Of a stretch of 64,000 nucleotides of DNA, positions 16,319 to 26,248 are shown piece by piece. The position numbers and the translations under genes were made by a program. The stretch is from contig NZ_CP012945.1 in the NCBI RefSeq assembly GCF_001402915.1, positions 2,209,501-2,273,500 of the forward strand. Direction: 5' to 3'. Origin of the DNA: Devosia sp. A16 (GTDB lineage Bacteria > Pseudomonadota > Alphaproteobacteria > Rhizobiales > Devosiaceae). How positions within the stretch are numbered: position 1 is the first letter of the stretch; each line of letters opens with the position of its first letter. The notes beneath the pieces are model-generated. The model saw only the letters and a program-made list of their open reading frames with translations, was not told the origin of the DNA and ran no database searches.

Positions 16319-17374
16319 ATGGCCGAAGATCCGAAGCAGCTCTCATCTAGATTAGCTCAAATGGCATCCCGGGAGGACAACTCCGTTGAGCCGGTCCACC
16401 TGACAGAAGATGAAGACACCGGTGATCGGTTCCTAATCTACAGCACGGACTCGGGACTGAAGGTTCAGCTCCGGTACGAGGGCGAAGGGCTCTTCATGAG
16501 CCAAGCCCAGATGGCTGACCTGTTCGGAGTGGACGTTCGCACGGTCAGTGAGCACGTCTCAAACGTGTTTCGAGAGGGTGAACTCGAAGAAGGGGCAACT
16601 ATCCGGAAATTCCGGATAGTTCGAACTGAGGGTACGCGAGAGGTGGCCCGCGAGGTGAACCACTACAATCTCGATGTGGTTATCGCCGTCGGCTACCGCG
16701 TATCGTCCAAGCAGGGCACAATGTTCCGCAAATGGGCGACGGATAAGCTCGTCCAGTTTGCAACCAAGGGCTTCATCGTCGATGTTGAGCGGTTGAAGTC
16801 CCCGCAAGAGCGGGATCATTTCCGAGAGCTTCGCGAACTCATCCGGGAGATTCGTGCCTCAGAAGCAAATGTCTATCACGAGCTAAAGCAGATCATCTCA
16901 CTGTGTAGCGACTACGCTGCACTAGATGACACCCGAAAGAACGCGTTCTTTGCGACCGTTCAAAACAAGCTTCTCTATGCTATTGCTGGGATGACCGCGG
17001 CCGAACTTAGAGTAGAGCGGGCTTCGGCTGCGAAGGATAACATGGGCCTCACCGCCTGGAAGGGCAGGCAGGTCAGAAAATCCGACATAGGAATCGCAAA
17101 GAACTACCTGGGTGATGCTGAGATACGGGACCTAAATCGCTTCACCAATATGCTCTTAGATTATTTCGAGCAGGAGACCGACCGGCGACGCTTGGTACTT
17201 ACATCGGATGCTGAGGCGGCCGTCGACCGTTTCATACGAAACAACGACAGACACTTACTCAGAGGCGCGGGCACGGTCTCGAAGCGCGAAGCCGACGCCC
17301 ATTGTGAGTCGGAGTACGACAAGTTCGAGGACATGCGTCGGCGTAGGTATCTCCAATCCGACGAGGAAGTGTAG
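16319..17374 (+). CDS. RhuM family protein (virulence RhuM/ KilA-N-like DNA-binding domain)
   Basis: 351 residues matching the RhuM family: an N-terminal half with YEGEGLFMSQAQMADLFGVDVRTVSEHVSNVF (about residues 50-81, shown here only as a pattern of AQMADLFGV and TVSEHV), then NLDVVIAVGYRVSS and FRKWATDKLVQF. The role is unknown; RhuM genes are found on Salmonella islands and scattered elsewhere, often mobile. Codons such as TTA, CTA and AGA, avoided by neighbours, and lower G+C indicate recent transfer. It sits alone between the ABC exporter and a convergent aminotransferase, with no Fic gene, integrase or toxin beside it. Confidence 0.85.
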   Translation: MAEDPKQLSSRLAQMASREDNSVEPVHLTEDEDTGDRFLIYSTDSGLKVQLRYEGEGLFMSQAQMADLFGVDVRTVSEHVSNVFREGELEEGATIRKFRIVRTEGTREVAREVNHYNLDVVIAVGYRVSSKQGTMFRKWATDKLVQFATKGFIVDVERLKSPQERDHFRELRELIREIRASEANVYHELKQIISLCSDYAALDDTRKNAFFATVQNKLLYAIAGMTAAELRVERASAAKDNMGLTAWKGRQVRKSDIGIAKNYLGDAEIRDLNRFTNMLLDYFEQETDRRRLVLTSDAEAAVDRFIRNNDRHLLRGAGTVSKREADAHCESEYDKFEDMRRRRYLQSDEEV

Positions 17375-17454
17375 CACGGCGTCCCGTTGTGCTTCCTCGG
17401 TCCTGCAGCGATCACAGCCACGGTGACTGAGCGACCACTCGATCTCAAGTGAGG

Positions 17455-18645
17455 TCAGATTGACCGGCCAGATGGAAGATGGTCGAGGAAAGTCCTCAGG
17501 CGCCCAACCCCCTCGCGCAGTTTCGCCGGATCCACCGCGTGGCACCAACGCAGCCAGCCATCGCCTTCCGGCCCGAACGCCCCGCCTGGCGCCAGGCCAA
17601 GCCCGGCTTCCTCGACCAGGCGCTTCGCCAGCCCCAGCGTGTCGGCAAAACCCTCGATGCGGAAGAATACATACATCGCGCCCCCGGCATCGGGGACCAC
17701 GACGCCGGGGATCCGGGTCAGTTCGTCCACCAGCAGTTTCCGAGTCGCTGTGAGTTCGGTGCGAAGTTTTGCGACGGTCGGCTCACCCTCGGTCAGCGCG
17801 GCGGTCGCGGCGCGCTGGATCGGCTCGAGAATGCACGAGGTGTTGTATTCGATGACCTTGGTGAGGTCGTTCGACAGCGTCTCGGGGCTCGCCAGCCAGC
17901 CGATCCGCCAGCCGGTCATCGACCACGCCTTGGAAAAGCTGTTGACCGAGATGATCCGGTCTCCCGCCTCGTAGCGGCGGAGGAACGAGGGGGCCGAGCG
18001 GCGCGAGGGCTCATGCACCAGCCGCTCGTAGACGTCGTCGCTGAGCACCCAGATGCCGTGCCTGCGGCAATGCGCAAGGACGATATCCACTTCGGAGTCC
18101 TCGATGGTCCAGCCCGTCGGGTTGTTGGGCGAGTTGATGATGGCGAGCCTGGTGTCCGGGGTCAGCGCTTCCAGCAGCCGGTCCAGGTCGAGCGACCACT
18201 TCCCGTTCGCCGCGGTGAGCGGCACCCGCACCACCTCGGCCCCGAGGATCTTCGGAATCTCGACGATGTTGGGCAAGAGCGGCGTCACCGCCACTACCCG
18301 GTCGCCGGGAGACAGCAGCATCTGCGCCGCGATCATCAGCCCGGAGACGCCCGAGCCCACCGCGGCGACACGGTCCGGCGCCACTGCCGTGTGGTGCAGG
18401 TCGCTCAGATAGCCGGCGATGGCGTCACGCAGGTATGGCCGGCCGAGATTCTGCGAGTAGAAGGTCTCGCCCTGGTCCAGTGACGCCATCGCCGCTTCGC
18501 GGATGAAGCGCGGCGTCGGCTGGTCGGATTCGCCGAACCAGAAGGCCAGCACGTCGGTGCGCCCCATCCCGGCATTGGCCACCTCGCGGATCAGCGAAGC
18601 TTGCAGGGCTTGGACGTCGGGGCGGGCGGAGGCGGGGAGGGTCAT
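17455..18645 (-). CDS. PLP-dependent class I/II aminotransferase
   Basis: Fold-type I aminotransferase of 396 residues. NSPNNPTG, the aspartate in VLSDDVYERL and the PLP-lysine in SFSKAWSMTGWRIGW are all seen. The start at 18645 (MTLPASARPDVQ) is chosen because longer in-frame extension runs into the intergenic repeat upstream. Substrate is likely aspartate or another amino acid; sequence alone does not say. Confidence 0.9.
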   Translation of the reverse strand: MTLPASARPDVQALQASLIREVANAGMGRTDVLAFWFGESDQPTPRFIREAAMASLDQGETFYSQNLGRPYLRDAIAGYLSDLHHTAVAPDRVAAVGSGVSGLMIAAQMLLSPGDRVVAVTPLLPNIVEIPKILGAEVVRVPLTAANGKWSLDLDRLLEALTPDTRLAIINSPNNPTGWTIEDSEVDIVLAHCRRHGIWVLSDDVYERLVHEPSRRSAPSFLRRYEAGDRIISVNSFSKAWSMTGWRIGWLASPETLSNDLTKVIEYNTSCILEPIQRAATAALTEGEPTVAKLRTELTATRKLLVDELTRIPGVVVPDAGGAMYVFFRIEGFADTLGLAKRLVEEAGLGLAPGGAFGPEGDGWLRWCHAVDPAKLREGVGRLRTFLDHLPSGRSI

Positions 18646-18689
18646 GCGGCGAGGTATGGCCGATGCGCGTCGTGCCCGCAAGGAGTGGC

Positions 18690-18871
18690 GGAGCGTGGGG
18701 CCTGCCCCCACCCAGCGATGCTGGCTCGCTACGCTCACAAGCTCTGCTGCCCTCCCCCACAAGGGGGCGATAGCTGCAAGGTTTCGGTGCTTGCGTCTCC
18801 CTCCCCTCGGGGCGACCTCTTGTCGTCCCCCTTGTGGGGAGGGATCAAGGGTGGGGGTGGCCCCACGCTCC
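18690..18871. repeat. Type B palindromic intergenic repeat, copy 1
   Basis: Exact 13-base outer arms (GGAGCGTGGGGCC at 18690-18702 and its complement at 18859-18871) enclose CCCCCACCC/GGGTGGGGGT and inner pyrimidine-rich stems. It fills the gap between hslU and the aminotransferase, both on the minus strand. Confidence 0.85.
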
Positions 18872-18881
18872 GTCGCCAGAG

Positions 18882-20192
18882 CTACAGCACGAACCGGCTG
18901 AGGTCGGTGTCGGCCGCCATCTTGCCGATGCGCTCGTCGACATATCCCTTGTCGATGGTGATGGTCTGGCCTGCCTTGTCGGGTGCGTCGAACGAGATGT
19001 CCTCCACCAGCCGCTCGAGAATGGTGGCCAGCCGGCGGGCGCCGATATTTTCGACCGTGGCGTTGACGTGCACGGCCGCATCGGCGATCGCCTCGATCGC
19101 GTCGGGGGCGAAGTCGAGCGTCAGGCCCTCGGTCTTCATCAGTGCCACATACTGCTTGATCAGGCTCGCGTCGGTGTCGTTGAGGATGCCGATCAGGTCC
19201 TGGCGGGTCAGCGCCTTGAGCTCGACGCGGATCGGCAGGCGGCCCTGCAGCTCGGGCAGGAGGTCCGAGGGCTTGGCCACATGGAAGGCGCCCGAGGCGA
19301 TGAACAGGATGTGGTCGGTCTTTACCGGGCCGTACTTGGTCGAAACCGTAGTGCCTTCGATCAGCGGCAGCAGGTCGCGCTGCACGCCCTCGCGGCTGAC
19401 GCCACCGCCATAACCGCCTTCGCGGTTCACGATCTTGTCGATCTCGTCGATGAAGGCGATGCCGTGGTTCTCGACCAGGTCGACCGCTTCCTTGTTGAGC
19501 TGGTCCTGGTCGAGCAGCTTGTCGGCTTCTTCGGCGAGCAGCGGCGCATGCGCGTCCTTCACCTTGACCTTGCGCTTCACGCCGCGGCCGCCGAACGCCT
19601 TGCCCAGCATGTCCTGGATGTTGATCACGCCGATATTGGCCCCCGGCATGCCGGGGATCTCGAACCCCCCCGGGTTGCCGGTCGGCTGCATCTCGATCTC
19701 GATTTCCTTGTCGTCGAGTTCGTTGGTGCGGAGCTTCTGCCGGAAACTGTCGCGGGTCGACGGCGAGGCGGAGGAGCCCACCAGTGCGTCGAGCACCCGC
19801 TCCTCGGCATTGTGGTGGGCCTGTGCCTGCACCTCGGCGCGCTTCTTGTCGCGCAGCAGCGAGATGCCGGCTTCGACCAGATCGCGCACGATCTGCTCGA
19901 CGTCGCGGCCGACATAGCCGACCTCGGTGAACTTGGTCGCTTCGACCTTGATGAACGGCGCCTGGGCGAGCTTGGCCAGCCGCCGGCTGATCTCGGTCTT
20001 GCCGACGCCGGTGGGCCCGATCATCAGGATGTTCTTGGGGGTGACCTCGGCGCGCAGGTCGTCCGGGAGCTGCTGCCGGCGCCAGCGGTTGCGCAGCGCC
20101 ACGGCGACGGCGCGCTTGGCGTCGTGCTGGCCGACGATGTAGCGATCGAGCTCGGAGACGATCTCGCGCGGGGAGAAATTGGTATCACTCAT
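18882..20192 (-). CDS. hslU: ATPase/unfoldase subunit HslU of the HslUV protease
   Basis: AAA+ ring that unfolds substrates for Hsl[21 protein letters not shown] at the N terminus, Walker [10 protein letters not shown] (about 59-67), Walker [12 protein letters not shown] and the C-terminal LSRFVL tail that docks into HslV are present. 436 residues is normal. It lies downstream of hslV and a frameshifted GNAT gene on the same strand. Confidence 0.98.
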   Translation of the reverse strand: MSDTNFSPREIVSELDRYIVGQHDAKRAVAVALRNRWRRQQLPDDLRAEVTPKNILMIGPTGVGKTEISRRLAKLAQAPFIKVEATKFTEVGYVGRDVEQIVRDLVEAGISLLRDKKRAEVQAQAHHNAEERVLDALVGSSASPSTRDSFRQKLRTNELDDKEIEIEMQPTGNPGGFEIPGMPGANIGVINIQDMLGKAFGGRGVKRKVKVKDAHAPLLAEEADKLLDQDQLNKEAVDLVENHGIAFIDEIDKIVNREGGYGGGVSREGVQRDLLPLIEGTTVSTKYGPVKTDHILFIASGAFHVAKPSDLLPELQGRLPIRVELKALTRQDLIGILNDTDASLIKQYVALMKTEGLTLDFAPDAIEAIADAAVHVNATVENIGARRLATILERLVEDISFDAPDKAGQTITIDKGYVDERIGKMAADTDLSRFVL

Positions 20193-20198
20193 TGTCTG

Positions 20199-20707
20199 TC
20201 ACTTTCCGCTGCCCTCATCGAGGCGCAGCACCATGAGATAGTCATCGTAGAAGACGCCATCGACCTTGAGGCCGCGCGGGTCTTCGCCATAGATCACGAA
20301 CCCGTGCCGCTCGTAGAGCCGGCGGGCCCTGTCATTGTCCTTCGTCACGCCAGATGCAGCTGCAGCACGTGGCGGCGCGCTTCGGCGATCACTGCGGCGA
20401 TCAACAGGTCGGCGCCGCCCTGGCCGCGTGAGCCGGGGCTGACATAGACCCCGACGAGGTGGCCGCGATGCGCCGACTTCAGCATGGCCTCGCGATAAAA
20501 GCCGGCCGTGCCGACCAAGCCATCCGCATCGAACAGCCCGAACACGAAGCCCTTGTCGAGCCGGTCGACCCAGGCGGAGGCCGGCTTGTCGATCTCCTCG
20601 GCGAGGCTCGAGCCGAACGAGGCAGGCGAGTCCTGCAGTCCTTCGATTCGAAGGCCGCGATAGGCCTCCGCGTCGGAAGCGACGAGCCGCCGCGCCGCAA
20701 AGCTCAC
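20199..20707 (-). pseudogene. GNAT acetyltransferase broken by a one-base deletion
   Basis: The first 120 codons (from 20707) encode a GNAT enzyme up to RRHVLQLHLA, then hit TGA at 20347-20345. Reading on in the next frame from the same point gives the missing GNAT tail: TKDNDRARRLYERHGFVIYG and then a short strand ending at 20199. One G restored in GCG-TGACG would give an intact 169-residue protein. It overlaps the hslV stop by four bases and ends seven bases before hslU. Real decay and a sequencing error are both possible. Confidence 0.85.
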
Positions 20708-21267
20708 TTGCCGGTCTCGATTGCTTCGAGCGTCACGTTCTCGTTGGTGTAGATGCAGACCTCGGCGGCGATCTTCATCGCCTTGCGGGCGATTTCCTCG
20801 GCGTCCATGTCGGTGTTCTCGCTCAACGCCAGTGCCGCCGAATAGGCGTAGTTGCCGCCCGAGCCGATGGCGATGGTCGAGTGATCGGGGGTGAGCACGT
20901 CGCCGGTGCCGGTCAGCACCAGGGTCACGTCCTTGTCGGCGACGATCATCATTGCTTCGAGACGGCGGAGGTACCGGTCGGTGCGCCAGTCTTTCGCCAG
21001 CTCGACCGAAGCGCGCATCAGCTGGTCGGGGTACTGGATCAGCTTGGCTTCGAGCCGCTCGAACAGCGTGAACGCGTCGGCAGTGGCGCCGGCGAAGCCG
21101 CCGATCACCTTGCCGTCGGCGAGGCGCCGGACCTTCTTGGCGGTATGCTTCATCACGGTGTTGCCGACCGAGACCTGTCCGTCACCGGCCACCACCACCT
21201 TGTTGCCCTTGCGGACGGCGACGATGGTCGTGCCGTGCCAGCCGGGAAACGCGTTGTCGTTGGACAT
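20704..21267 (-). CDS. hslV: Proteolytic subunit HslV of the HslUV protease
   Basis: Threonine protease of the bacterial proteasome-like HslUV complex. After propeptide removal the catalytic Thr is in [22 protein letters not shown] (first T of TTIVAVR). 187 residues is typical. On the minus strand the order hslV-GNAT-hslU keeps the two subunits in one transcription unit. Confidence 0.97.
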   Translation of the reverse strand: MSNDNAFPGWHGTTIVAVRKGNKVVVAGDGQVSVGNTVMKHTAKKVRRLADGKVIGGFAGATADAFTLFERLEAKLIQYPDQLMRASVELAKDWRTDRYLRRLEAMMIVADKDVTLVLTGTGDVLTPDHSTIAIGSGGNYAYSAALALSENTDMDAEEIARKAMKIAAEVCIYTNENVTLEAIETGK

Positions 21268-21387
21268 CTTGGGAAAAACTCCAGAACTGTTCCGCCATAT
21301 TTAGGGGCGGACCGGGGGAATGCAAACCGGGCTAGCCGGTTGGGTAGTTTCCCCGAGGTTACCGTGCGGTGGTGTCACCGGTGCCGC

Positions 21388-21524
21388 GGCCACCCCCACC
21401 CAGCTTCGCTACGGCTTCGCCTAGCGGCGCTACCCTCCCCACAACGGGAGGGAGACCTGACTGTGAGTTCTCGATTCCATAGTCTCCCTCCCCCTTGTGG
21501 GGAGGATCGAAGGTGGGGGTGGCC
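21388..21524. repeat. Type B palindromic intergenic repeat, copy 2
   Basis: Outer arms GGCCACCCCCACC (21388-21400) and its complement (21512-21524). It occupies most of the 350-base gap (21268-21617) between the divergent genes hslV and hisB; I see no gene or clear promoter in the remainder of the gap. Confidence 0.85.
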
Positions 21525-21617
21525 ACACGCTCGGGCCGTGTTTCTGAGCAATTCACCGCATCTTCACCGCTGCGGCGCTATCTGCTACAGCCGCCGCGCT
21601 ACAACAGGACTGCCCCG

Positions 21618-22205
21618 ATGCGCACTGCCGAGATCAAGCGAAAGACCAACGAGACCGATATTCAGGTGTCGGTAAACCTTGATGGCTCGGGCAAGCACGA
21701 CATGCGGACCGGCATCGGCTTTCTCGATCACATGCTCGATCAGCTGTCGAAACACTCGCTGATCGACATGACCGTGCGCGCCCAGGGCGACCTGCATATC
21801 GATTTCCATCACACCGCAGAGGATGTCGGCATTGCGCTGGGGGAAGCGGTCCGCCAGGCGTTGGGCGACAAGAAGGGCATCCGGCGCTACGCCTCGTCCG
21901 ACCTGCCGATGGATGGCACGCTGACCCGCGTCGCCCTCGATGTTTCGGGCCGGCCCTTCCTCGTCTGGAAAGTGGAGTTCACCCGCGACAAGGTGGGCGA
22001 GATGGATACCGAGCTGTTCCGCGAGTGGTTCCAGGCCTTCGCCATGAATGCCGGCATTACGCTGCACGTCGAAACCTTCTACGGCGACAACAACCACCAT
22101 ATCGCCGAGAGCGCTTTCAAGGCGCTGGCCCGAGCCTTGCGCTCGGCGGTGGAGATCGATCCGCGTGCCGCGGATGCGATCCCCTCGACCAAGGGCACGC
22201 TGTAG
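21618..22205 (+). CDS. hisB: Imidazoleglycerol-phosphate dehydratase HisB
   Basis: Sixth step of histidine synthesis. [20 protein letters not shown], the metal-binding HHTAEDVGI and a later [17 protein letters not shown] are family signatures. ATG at 21618 (195 residues) is chosen because upstream codons fall in the repeat. It opens a histidine cluster that continues with hisH, hisA, hisF and hisE. Confidence 0.97.
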   Translation: MRTAEIKRKTNETDIQVSVNLDGSGKHDMRTGIGFLDHMLDQLSKHSLIDMTVRAQGDLHIDFHHTAEDVGIALGEAVRQALGDKKGIRRYASSDLPMDGTLTRVALDVSGRPFLVWKVEFTRDKVGEMDTELFREWFQAFAMNAGITLHVETFYGDNNHHIAESAFKALARALRSAVEIDPRAADAIPSTKGTL

Positions 22206-22230
22206 CGCCATTTCTCGGTGGGCCCGGTGG

Positions 22231-22354
22231 GTTGCTGACCCCACCCTTGATCCCTCCCCCTAAACATGGGGAGGGAGACGATAGCCTCGATATCAGCGTG
22301 TGGGTCTCCCTCCCCATACTACAGGGGGAGGGGACAGGGGTGGGGGTCGGCAAC
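22231..22354. repeat. Type B palindromic intergenic repeat, copy 3
   Basis: Outer arms GTTGCTGACCCC and GGGGGTCGGCAAC. Its inner part (22262-22300, AAACATGGGGAGGGAGACGA onward) reappears in reverse orientation in the copy at 61997-62110. It lies between the convergent hisB and the 52-residue membrane protein gene. Confidence 0.85.
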
Positions 22355-22381
22355 CACCGGCGGCGCCGACAACGCCCAGCC

Positions 22382-22540
22382 CTACTTGAAGCCGTGCGTG
22401 GCGCCGGCGCTGATGACCGTGAGCGTGAAGATCGCCATCACGACGAGCAGCCCGACGGCAAGCCAGCCGATGAAAATGCCCTGGCTCGGCTTGGACCCCA
22501 TCGTGCCATCGCCATGCGGGTCGGGTGAATCATGCGTCAT
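22382..22540 (-). CDS. Small single-pass membrane protein (52 residues), unknown
   Basis: I do not recognise a family. The ATG at 22540 is preceded by a strong ribosome site (GAGGAGAG, about five bases away), which supports the gene. The N-terminal 25 residues are polar (MTHDSPDPHGDG); one membrane segment IGWLAVGLLVVMAIFTLTVISA follows and the protein ends shortly after. It is divergent from the DUF2628 gene and convergent with hisB. Confidence 0.65.
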   Translation of the reverse strand: MTHDSPDPHGDGTMGSKPSQGIFIGWLAVGLLVVMAIFTLTVISAGATHGFK

Positions 22541-22665
22541 CTCGCTCTCCTCGAAGCCTGTTGAACGAACGGCGTGGCCAATGGCCGGTTCCCTCATCTT
22601 CCAACCGTGCGGGTTTTGCTCTAAGGCGAACCCCTGAACCACGCCGATCCAGCAAGAGGATAACC

Positions 22666-23016
22666 GTGACCCTCTATTCCGTCTACGAGCGCCCGAGCGA
22701 TGCGCCCATTGCGGTGGCCGATCGCTTCTCCTGGTCTGCAGCTCTGCTGCCGCCGGTGCATGCGCTCCTCCACGGGTTGTGGTTGCTGCTTGGCGTGTGG
22801 GTCCTCGGGGCCCTCGCGATCATCGCCCTGAGCATGCTGGTCGGCGGCGAAGCGGCGTTCTGGCTCTACGCCCTGTTCGCCGCCCTGATCGGTTTTGAAG
22901 CCGCAAGCTTCCGTCGGGTGAAGGCAGCCAAGCGCGGTGGCCTCTACCGCACGGAGATCGTTGCCGCCGGCGAGGACCTGGCGTTGGTCGACTACTTGAA
23001 GCGGCAGACCCGATGA
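22666..23016 (+). CDS. DUF2628-family small membrane protein
   Basis: A 116-residue protein of unknown role. The start is a GTG at 22666 with AGAGGA upstream. It begins TLYSVYERP, the usual DUF2628 opening, has two hydrophobic segments (about 30-75), and ends in a soluble tail [12 protein letters not shown]. It sits directly before hisH with a four-base overlap, a position often seen in Rhizobiales, so it is probably co-transcribed with the histidine genes. Confidence 0.8.
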   Translation: MTLYSVYERPSDAPIAVADRFSWSAALLPPVHALLHGLWLLLGVWVLGALAIIALSMLVGGEAAFWLYALFAALIGFEAASFRRVKAAKRGGLYRTEIVAAGEDLALVDYLKRQTR

Positions 23017-23663
23017 GCACCGTCACCATCATCGATTACGGCTCGGGCAACCTCCGCTCGGCCGCCAAGGCCTTCGAGCGCGCCGCTCGCGAAGCCGGTA
23101 CCGGCGACGAGATCCTCGTCACCGATGACGTCGAGGCGGTGCGCCGCGCCGATCGCATCGTCTTGCCGGGCGTCGGCGCCTTCGCCGATTGCCGCGCCGG
23201 CCTCGATGCCGTGACCGGCATGGTCGAGGTGCTCGAGGAGCGGGTGATCAGGGGAGGCGTGCCGTTCCTCGGCATCTGCGTCGGCATGCAGCTGATGGCG
23301 ACCGAGGGTAGGGAAAAGACCATCACCAGGGGCCTCGGCTGGATTCCCGGCGCGGTGGTGCGGCTCGAGCCCGAAGGTGATCTCAAGGTGCCGCATATGG
23401 GCTGGAACACCCTGCGCTTCCACCGCGCCCACCCGGTGCTGGCAGGCATCCCCGACGGCTCCAATGGGCTGCACGCCTATTTCGTCCACTCCTACCATAT
23501 GGCGGTGGACCGTCCGGAACTCCTGGTCGCCAGCGCCGATTATGGGCAGCAGGTGACCGCCATCGTCGGCCGCGACAACCTGCTGGGCACCCAGTTCCAT
23601 CCGGAAAAGAGCCAGACGCTCGGTCTGACGCTGATCCGCAACTTCTTGGGGTGGAAGCCGTGA
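23013..23663 (+). CDS. hisH: Imidazole glycerol phosphate synthase glutaminase subunit HisH
   Basis: Supplies ammonia from glutamine to HisF. The class I amidotransferase triad is visible: nucleophile Cys in LGICVGMQL, and His/Glu in QFHPEKSQ. 216 residues. It overlaps the DUF2628 gene by four bases and is separated from hisA by a type A repeat. Confidence 0.97.
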   Translation: MSTVTIIDYGSGNLRSAAKAFERAAREAGTGDEILVTDDVEAVRRADRIVLPGVGAFADCRAGLDAVTGMVEVLEERVIRGGVPFLGICVGMQLMATEGREKTITRGLGWIPGAVVRLEPEGDLKVPHMGWNTLRFHRAHPVLAGIPDGSNGLHAYFVHSYHMAVDRPELLVASADYGQQVTAIVGRDNLLGTQFHPEKSQTLGLTLIRNFLGWKP

Positions 23664-23687
23664 GCTTGCTGGGGTGCGAGCCAGCAA

Positions 23688-23811
23688 GGCCCCCTCACCC
23701 GGTCCTTCGGACCGACCTCTTCCCCAAGGGAGAGGTGACGCGTGGGCGTGGCCAGCTCTTCACCTCTCCCTCTGGGGGAGAGGTCGCCGCGCAGCGGCGG
23801 GTGAGGGGGCC
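23688..23811. repeat. Type A palindromic intergenic repeat, copy 2 (inside the his cluster)
   Basis: Begins GGCCCCCTCACCC and ends GGGTGAGGGGGCC, with inner stems CACCTCTCCC/GGGGGAGAGGT. It separates hisH from hisA within one transcription unit, so here a complete terminator would be harmful; read-through or RNA processing is more likely. Confidence 0.85.
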
Positions 23812-23838
23812 TTTTTCGCGTACGGAGGGCGTCGGCCC

Positions 23839-24573
23839 ATGATTCTCTTTCCCGCCATCGACCTCAAGGATGGCCAGTGCGTGCGCCTGAAGCTGGGCGA
23901 CATGCAGCAGGCGACCGTGTTCAACGACGATCCGGCGGCGCAGGCGAAATCGTTCGAGGATCAGGGCTTCGAGTACCTGCACGTCGTCGACCTCAACGGC
24001 GCCTTCGCCGGCAGGAGCGTCAATGGCGAAGCGGTCGAAGCCATCCTCGAGGCCGTGAGCTTTCCGGTGCAGCTGGGTGGCGGGATCCGGTCGATCGCCC
24101 ATATCGAGGCGTGGCTCGCCCGCGGCCTCGCCCGCGTCATTCTCGGCACCGTCGCGGTGCGCGATCCCTCGCTGGTGCGCGAAGCCGCGCGGCTGTTCCC
24201 CGGCCGGGTGGCGGTCGGCATCGATGCGCGCGGCGGCAAGGTGGCGGTGGAAGGCTGGGCGGAAACCTCCGAGCTGACCGCGATCGAGCTCGGCAAGCGT
24301 TTCGAAGGGGCAGGGGTGGCGGCGATCATCTATACCGATATCGATCGCGACGGGGTGCTTAAGGGCATCAACTGGCCCTCGACCCTCGAGCTCGCCGAAG
24401 CCGTGTCGATCCCGGTGATCGCTTCGGGCGGGCTTGCCTCGATGGACGACATCCGGACCATGACCGAACCGCGCTACCAGATCCTCGAGGGCGCCATCTC
24501 GGGGCGCGCTCTCTATGACGGGCGCATTGATTCACGTGAAGCAATAGCGCTGCTCAAGGGCCGCGCCGCGTGA
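23839..24573 (+). CDS. hisA: ProFAR isomerase HisA
   Basis: Isomerises ProFAR to PRFAR in histidine synthesis. TIM-barrel signatures [16 protein letters not shown] (N terminus), GGGIRS and [10 protein letters not shown] are present; 244 residues. Near its end it carries a parS-like site at 24528-24543 read as IDSREA. Its stop overlaps the GTG start of the next gene. Confidence 0.97.
   Translation: MILFPAIDLKDGQCVRLKLGDMQQATVFNDDPAAQAKSFEDQGFEYLHVVDLNGAFAGRSVNGEAVEAILEAVSFPVQLGGGIRSIAHIEAWLARGLARVILGTVAVRDPSLVREAARLFPGRVAVGIDARGGKVAVEGWAETSELTAIELGKRFEGAGVAAIIYTDIDRDGVLKGINWPSTLELAEAVSIPVIASGGLASMDDIRTMTEPRYQILEGAISGRALYDGRIDSREAIALLKGRAA
24528..24543. other. parS-like site 8 (14 of 16), inside hisA
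   Basis: TGATTCACGTGAAGCA, encoding IDSREA. Confidence 0.65.
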
Positions 24574-24902
24574 CCACCGCCCGGCAGCGGCGCTTCCCCT
24601 GGTGGGTGTATTGGATCGTCCTGGCGATCATCCTGCTGGTGGCGCTGGCGCCGGTGTTTTCGGTGATGGTTGCCGGCTCGATCGCCGAGGCCAACGGCTG
24701 TGCCCTGGATGAGGGCTCGGTGCATCCCTGCATCGTCAACGGCGAAGACATCGGCTCGACGCTCTACACGCTGGGAGTGATGGGCTGGTTCATGCTGGCC
24801 ACCATCCCGCTCGGCGCGGGCGCGCTGCTGCTGTGGGCCGTTGTGCTGATCGTCCACCGGCTCTATTGGGGGCGGAAGCGGGAGGCGACGCCGAGTGGCT
24901 GA
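24570..24902 (+). CDS. Small two-pass membrane protein (110 residues), unknown
   Basis: No family recognised. GTG start at 24570 overlaps the hisA stop, and the end overlaps the next gene, so it is translated within the his operon. Two hydrophobic segments, about residues 10-36 ([20 protein letters not shown]) and 68-95, flank an outside loop with two cysteines (NGCALD and HPCIVN) that could form a disulphide. Confidence 0.75.
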   Translation: MTTARQRRFPWWVYWIVLAIILLVALAPVFSVMVAGSIAEANGCALDEGSVHPCIVNGEDIGSTLYTLGVMGWFMLATIPLGAGALLLWAVVLIVHRLYWGRKREATPSG

Positions 24903-25119
24903 GCTCAGGAACAAGCCGGTGCTGGTCCAGCGCGTGCGCCTCTGGTGGTATGCAGTGGCGCTGGTGCCTATATTGGTGCTGCTCTACGCCGGCCTGACCG
25001 GCATCCTCCCGACGCTGTTCGGCCTCGCCGCGCTGTTCGCCTTTTTCTTCTGGGTGTTTTCCTTCGGCTTTGCCATCTATGCGAAGCTCAGGCGCCCATC
25101 TCCGGATCCACGCCAATGA
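24895..25119 (+). CDS. Small membrane protein (74 residues), unknown
   Basis: No family recognised. GTG start at 24895 ([13 protein letters not shown]) overlaps the previous gene by eight bases and its stop overlaps the hisF ATG (ATGA). Two adjacent hydrophobic stretches, about 20-40 and 43-62, suggest a hairpin in the membrane, followed by a short basic tail. Confidence 0.72.
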   Translation: MAELRNKPVLVQRVRLWWYAVALVPILVLLYAGLTGILPTLFGLAALFAFFFWVFSFGFAIYAKLRRPSPDPRQ

Positions 25120-25925
25120 GTCTCAAGACCCGCATCATTCCTTGCCTCGACGTCAAAGACGGCCGCGTCGTCAAGGGCGTGCAGTTCGTCGATCTGATCG
25201 ATGCCGGCGATCCGGTCGAAGCCGCCATAGCCTACAACGCTGCCGGGGCCGATGAGCTGACCTTCCTCGACATTACCGCCAGCCACGAGAATCGCGACAC
25301 TATCTTCGACGTGGTGGCGCGCACCGCCGAGCACTGCTTCATGCCGGTGACGGTGGGCGGCGGGATCAGGAAGCTCGAGGATATCCGCAAGCTCCTGCTG
25401 GCCGGCGCCGACAAGGTTTCGATCAACTCGGCCGCCGTGAGCGACCCCGATTTCATCGCCCGCGCCGCCGACAAGTTCGGCGACCAGTGCATCGTCGTTT
25501 CGGTCGATGCCCGGCAGCGCCAGACCCGCGCGCCGGGGCAGCACAATGTCGACGAATGGGAAATCTACACCCATGGCGGCCGCAACCCGACCGGGCTCGA
25601 CGCGGTGGAGTTCGCCACGAGAATGGTCGAGCGTGGCGCCGGCGAGCTGCTGGTCACCTCGATGGATCGCGACGGCACCAAGTCGGGCTTTGACCTCAAG
25701 CTCACCCGCGCCATCGCCGACGCGGTGCACGTGCCGGTGGTCGCCTCGGGCGGCGTCGGCTCGCTCGACGATCTGGTCGACGGGGTGAAAGAGGGGCACG
25801 CCTCGGCAGTGCTTGCCGCCTCGATCTTTCACTTCGGCACCTACACGGTAGGCCAGGCCAAGGACTATATGGAGCGCCACGGCATCCCGATGCGGCGCGA
25901 TTCCAATGCGGGAGAGTTGTTGTGA
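25116..25925 (+). CDS. hisF: Imidazole glycerol phosphate synthase cyclase subunit HisF
   Basis: Uses ammonia from HisH to form IGP and [24 protein letters not shown] at the N terminus, [10 protein letters not shown] and [12 protein letters not shown] are family motifs, including the two catalytic aspartates. ATG at 25116, 269 residues, slightly longer than E. coli HisF as usual in alphaproteobacteria. Confidence 0.98.
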   Translation: MSLKTRIIPCLDVKDGRVVKGVQFVDLIDAGDPVEAAIAYNAAGADELTFLDITASHENRDTIFDVVARTAEHCFMPVTVGGGIRKLEDIRKLLLAGADKVSINSAAVSDPDFIARAADKFGDQCIVVSVDARQRQTRAPGQHNVDEWEIYTHGGRNPTGLDAVEFATRMVERGAGELLVTSMDRDGTKSGFDLKLTRAIADAVHVPVVASGGVGSLDDLVDGVKEGHASAVLAASIFHFGTYTVGQAKDYMERHGIPMRRDSNAGELL

Positions 25926-26248
25926 GCTTCACCCTCGAAGACCTGGACAAGCGCATCGCCGTCCGTGCCGGCGCCTCGCCCGATGAGAGCTATACCGCCA
26001 AGCTCCTGGCCGGTGGCGTCGAGCGCTGCGCCAAGAAGTTCGGCGAGGAAGCGGCGGAAATCATCATCGCCGCGGTGACCAAGGACCGGAAGGGCACCGA
26101 GGGCGAAGCGTCCGACGTGCTCTATCACCTCTTGGTGCTGCTGCGCGCCGCCGGCGTGCCGCTCAGCGACGTGCTGGCGCAGCTCGAGCGCCGTACCGCG
26201 CAATCGGGCCTCGAAGAGAAGGCGTCGCGCGGGAAGGTTCAGGGCTGA
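25922..26248 (+). CDS. hisE: Phosphoribosyl-ATP pyrophosphatase HisE
   Basis: Second step of histidine synthesis, as a stand-alone enzyme. [24 protein letters not shown] and [13 protein letters not shown] carry the acidic metal-binding residues of the MazG-like fold. GTG start at 25922 overlaps hisF by four bases; its stop overlaps the coaA ATG. 108 residues. Confidence 0.96.
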   Translation: MSFTLEDLDKRIAVRAGASPDESYTAKLLAGGVERCAKKFGEEAAEIIIAAVTKDRKGTEGEASDVLYHLLVLLRAAGVPLSDVLAQLERRTAQSGLEEKASRGKVQG

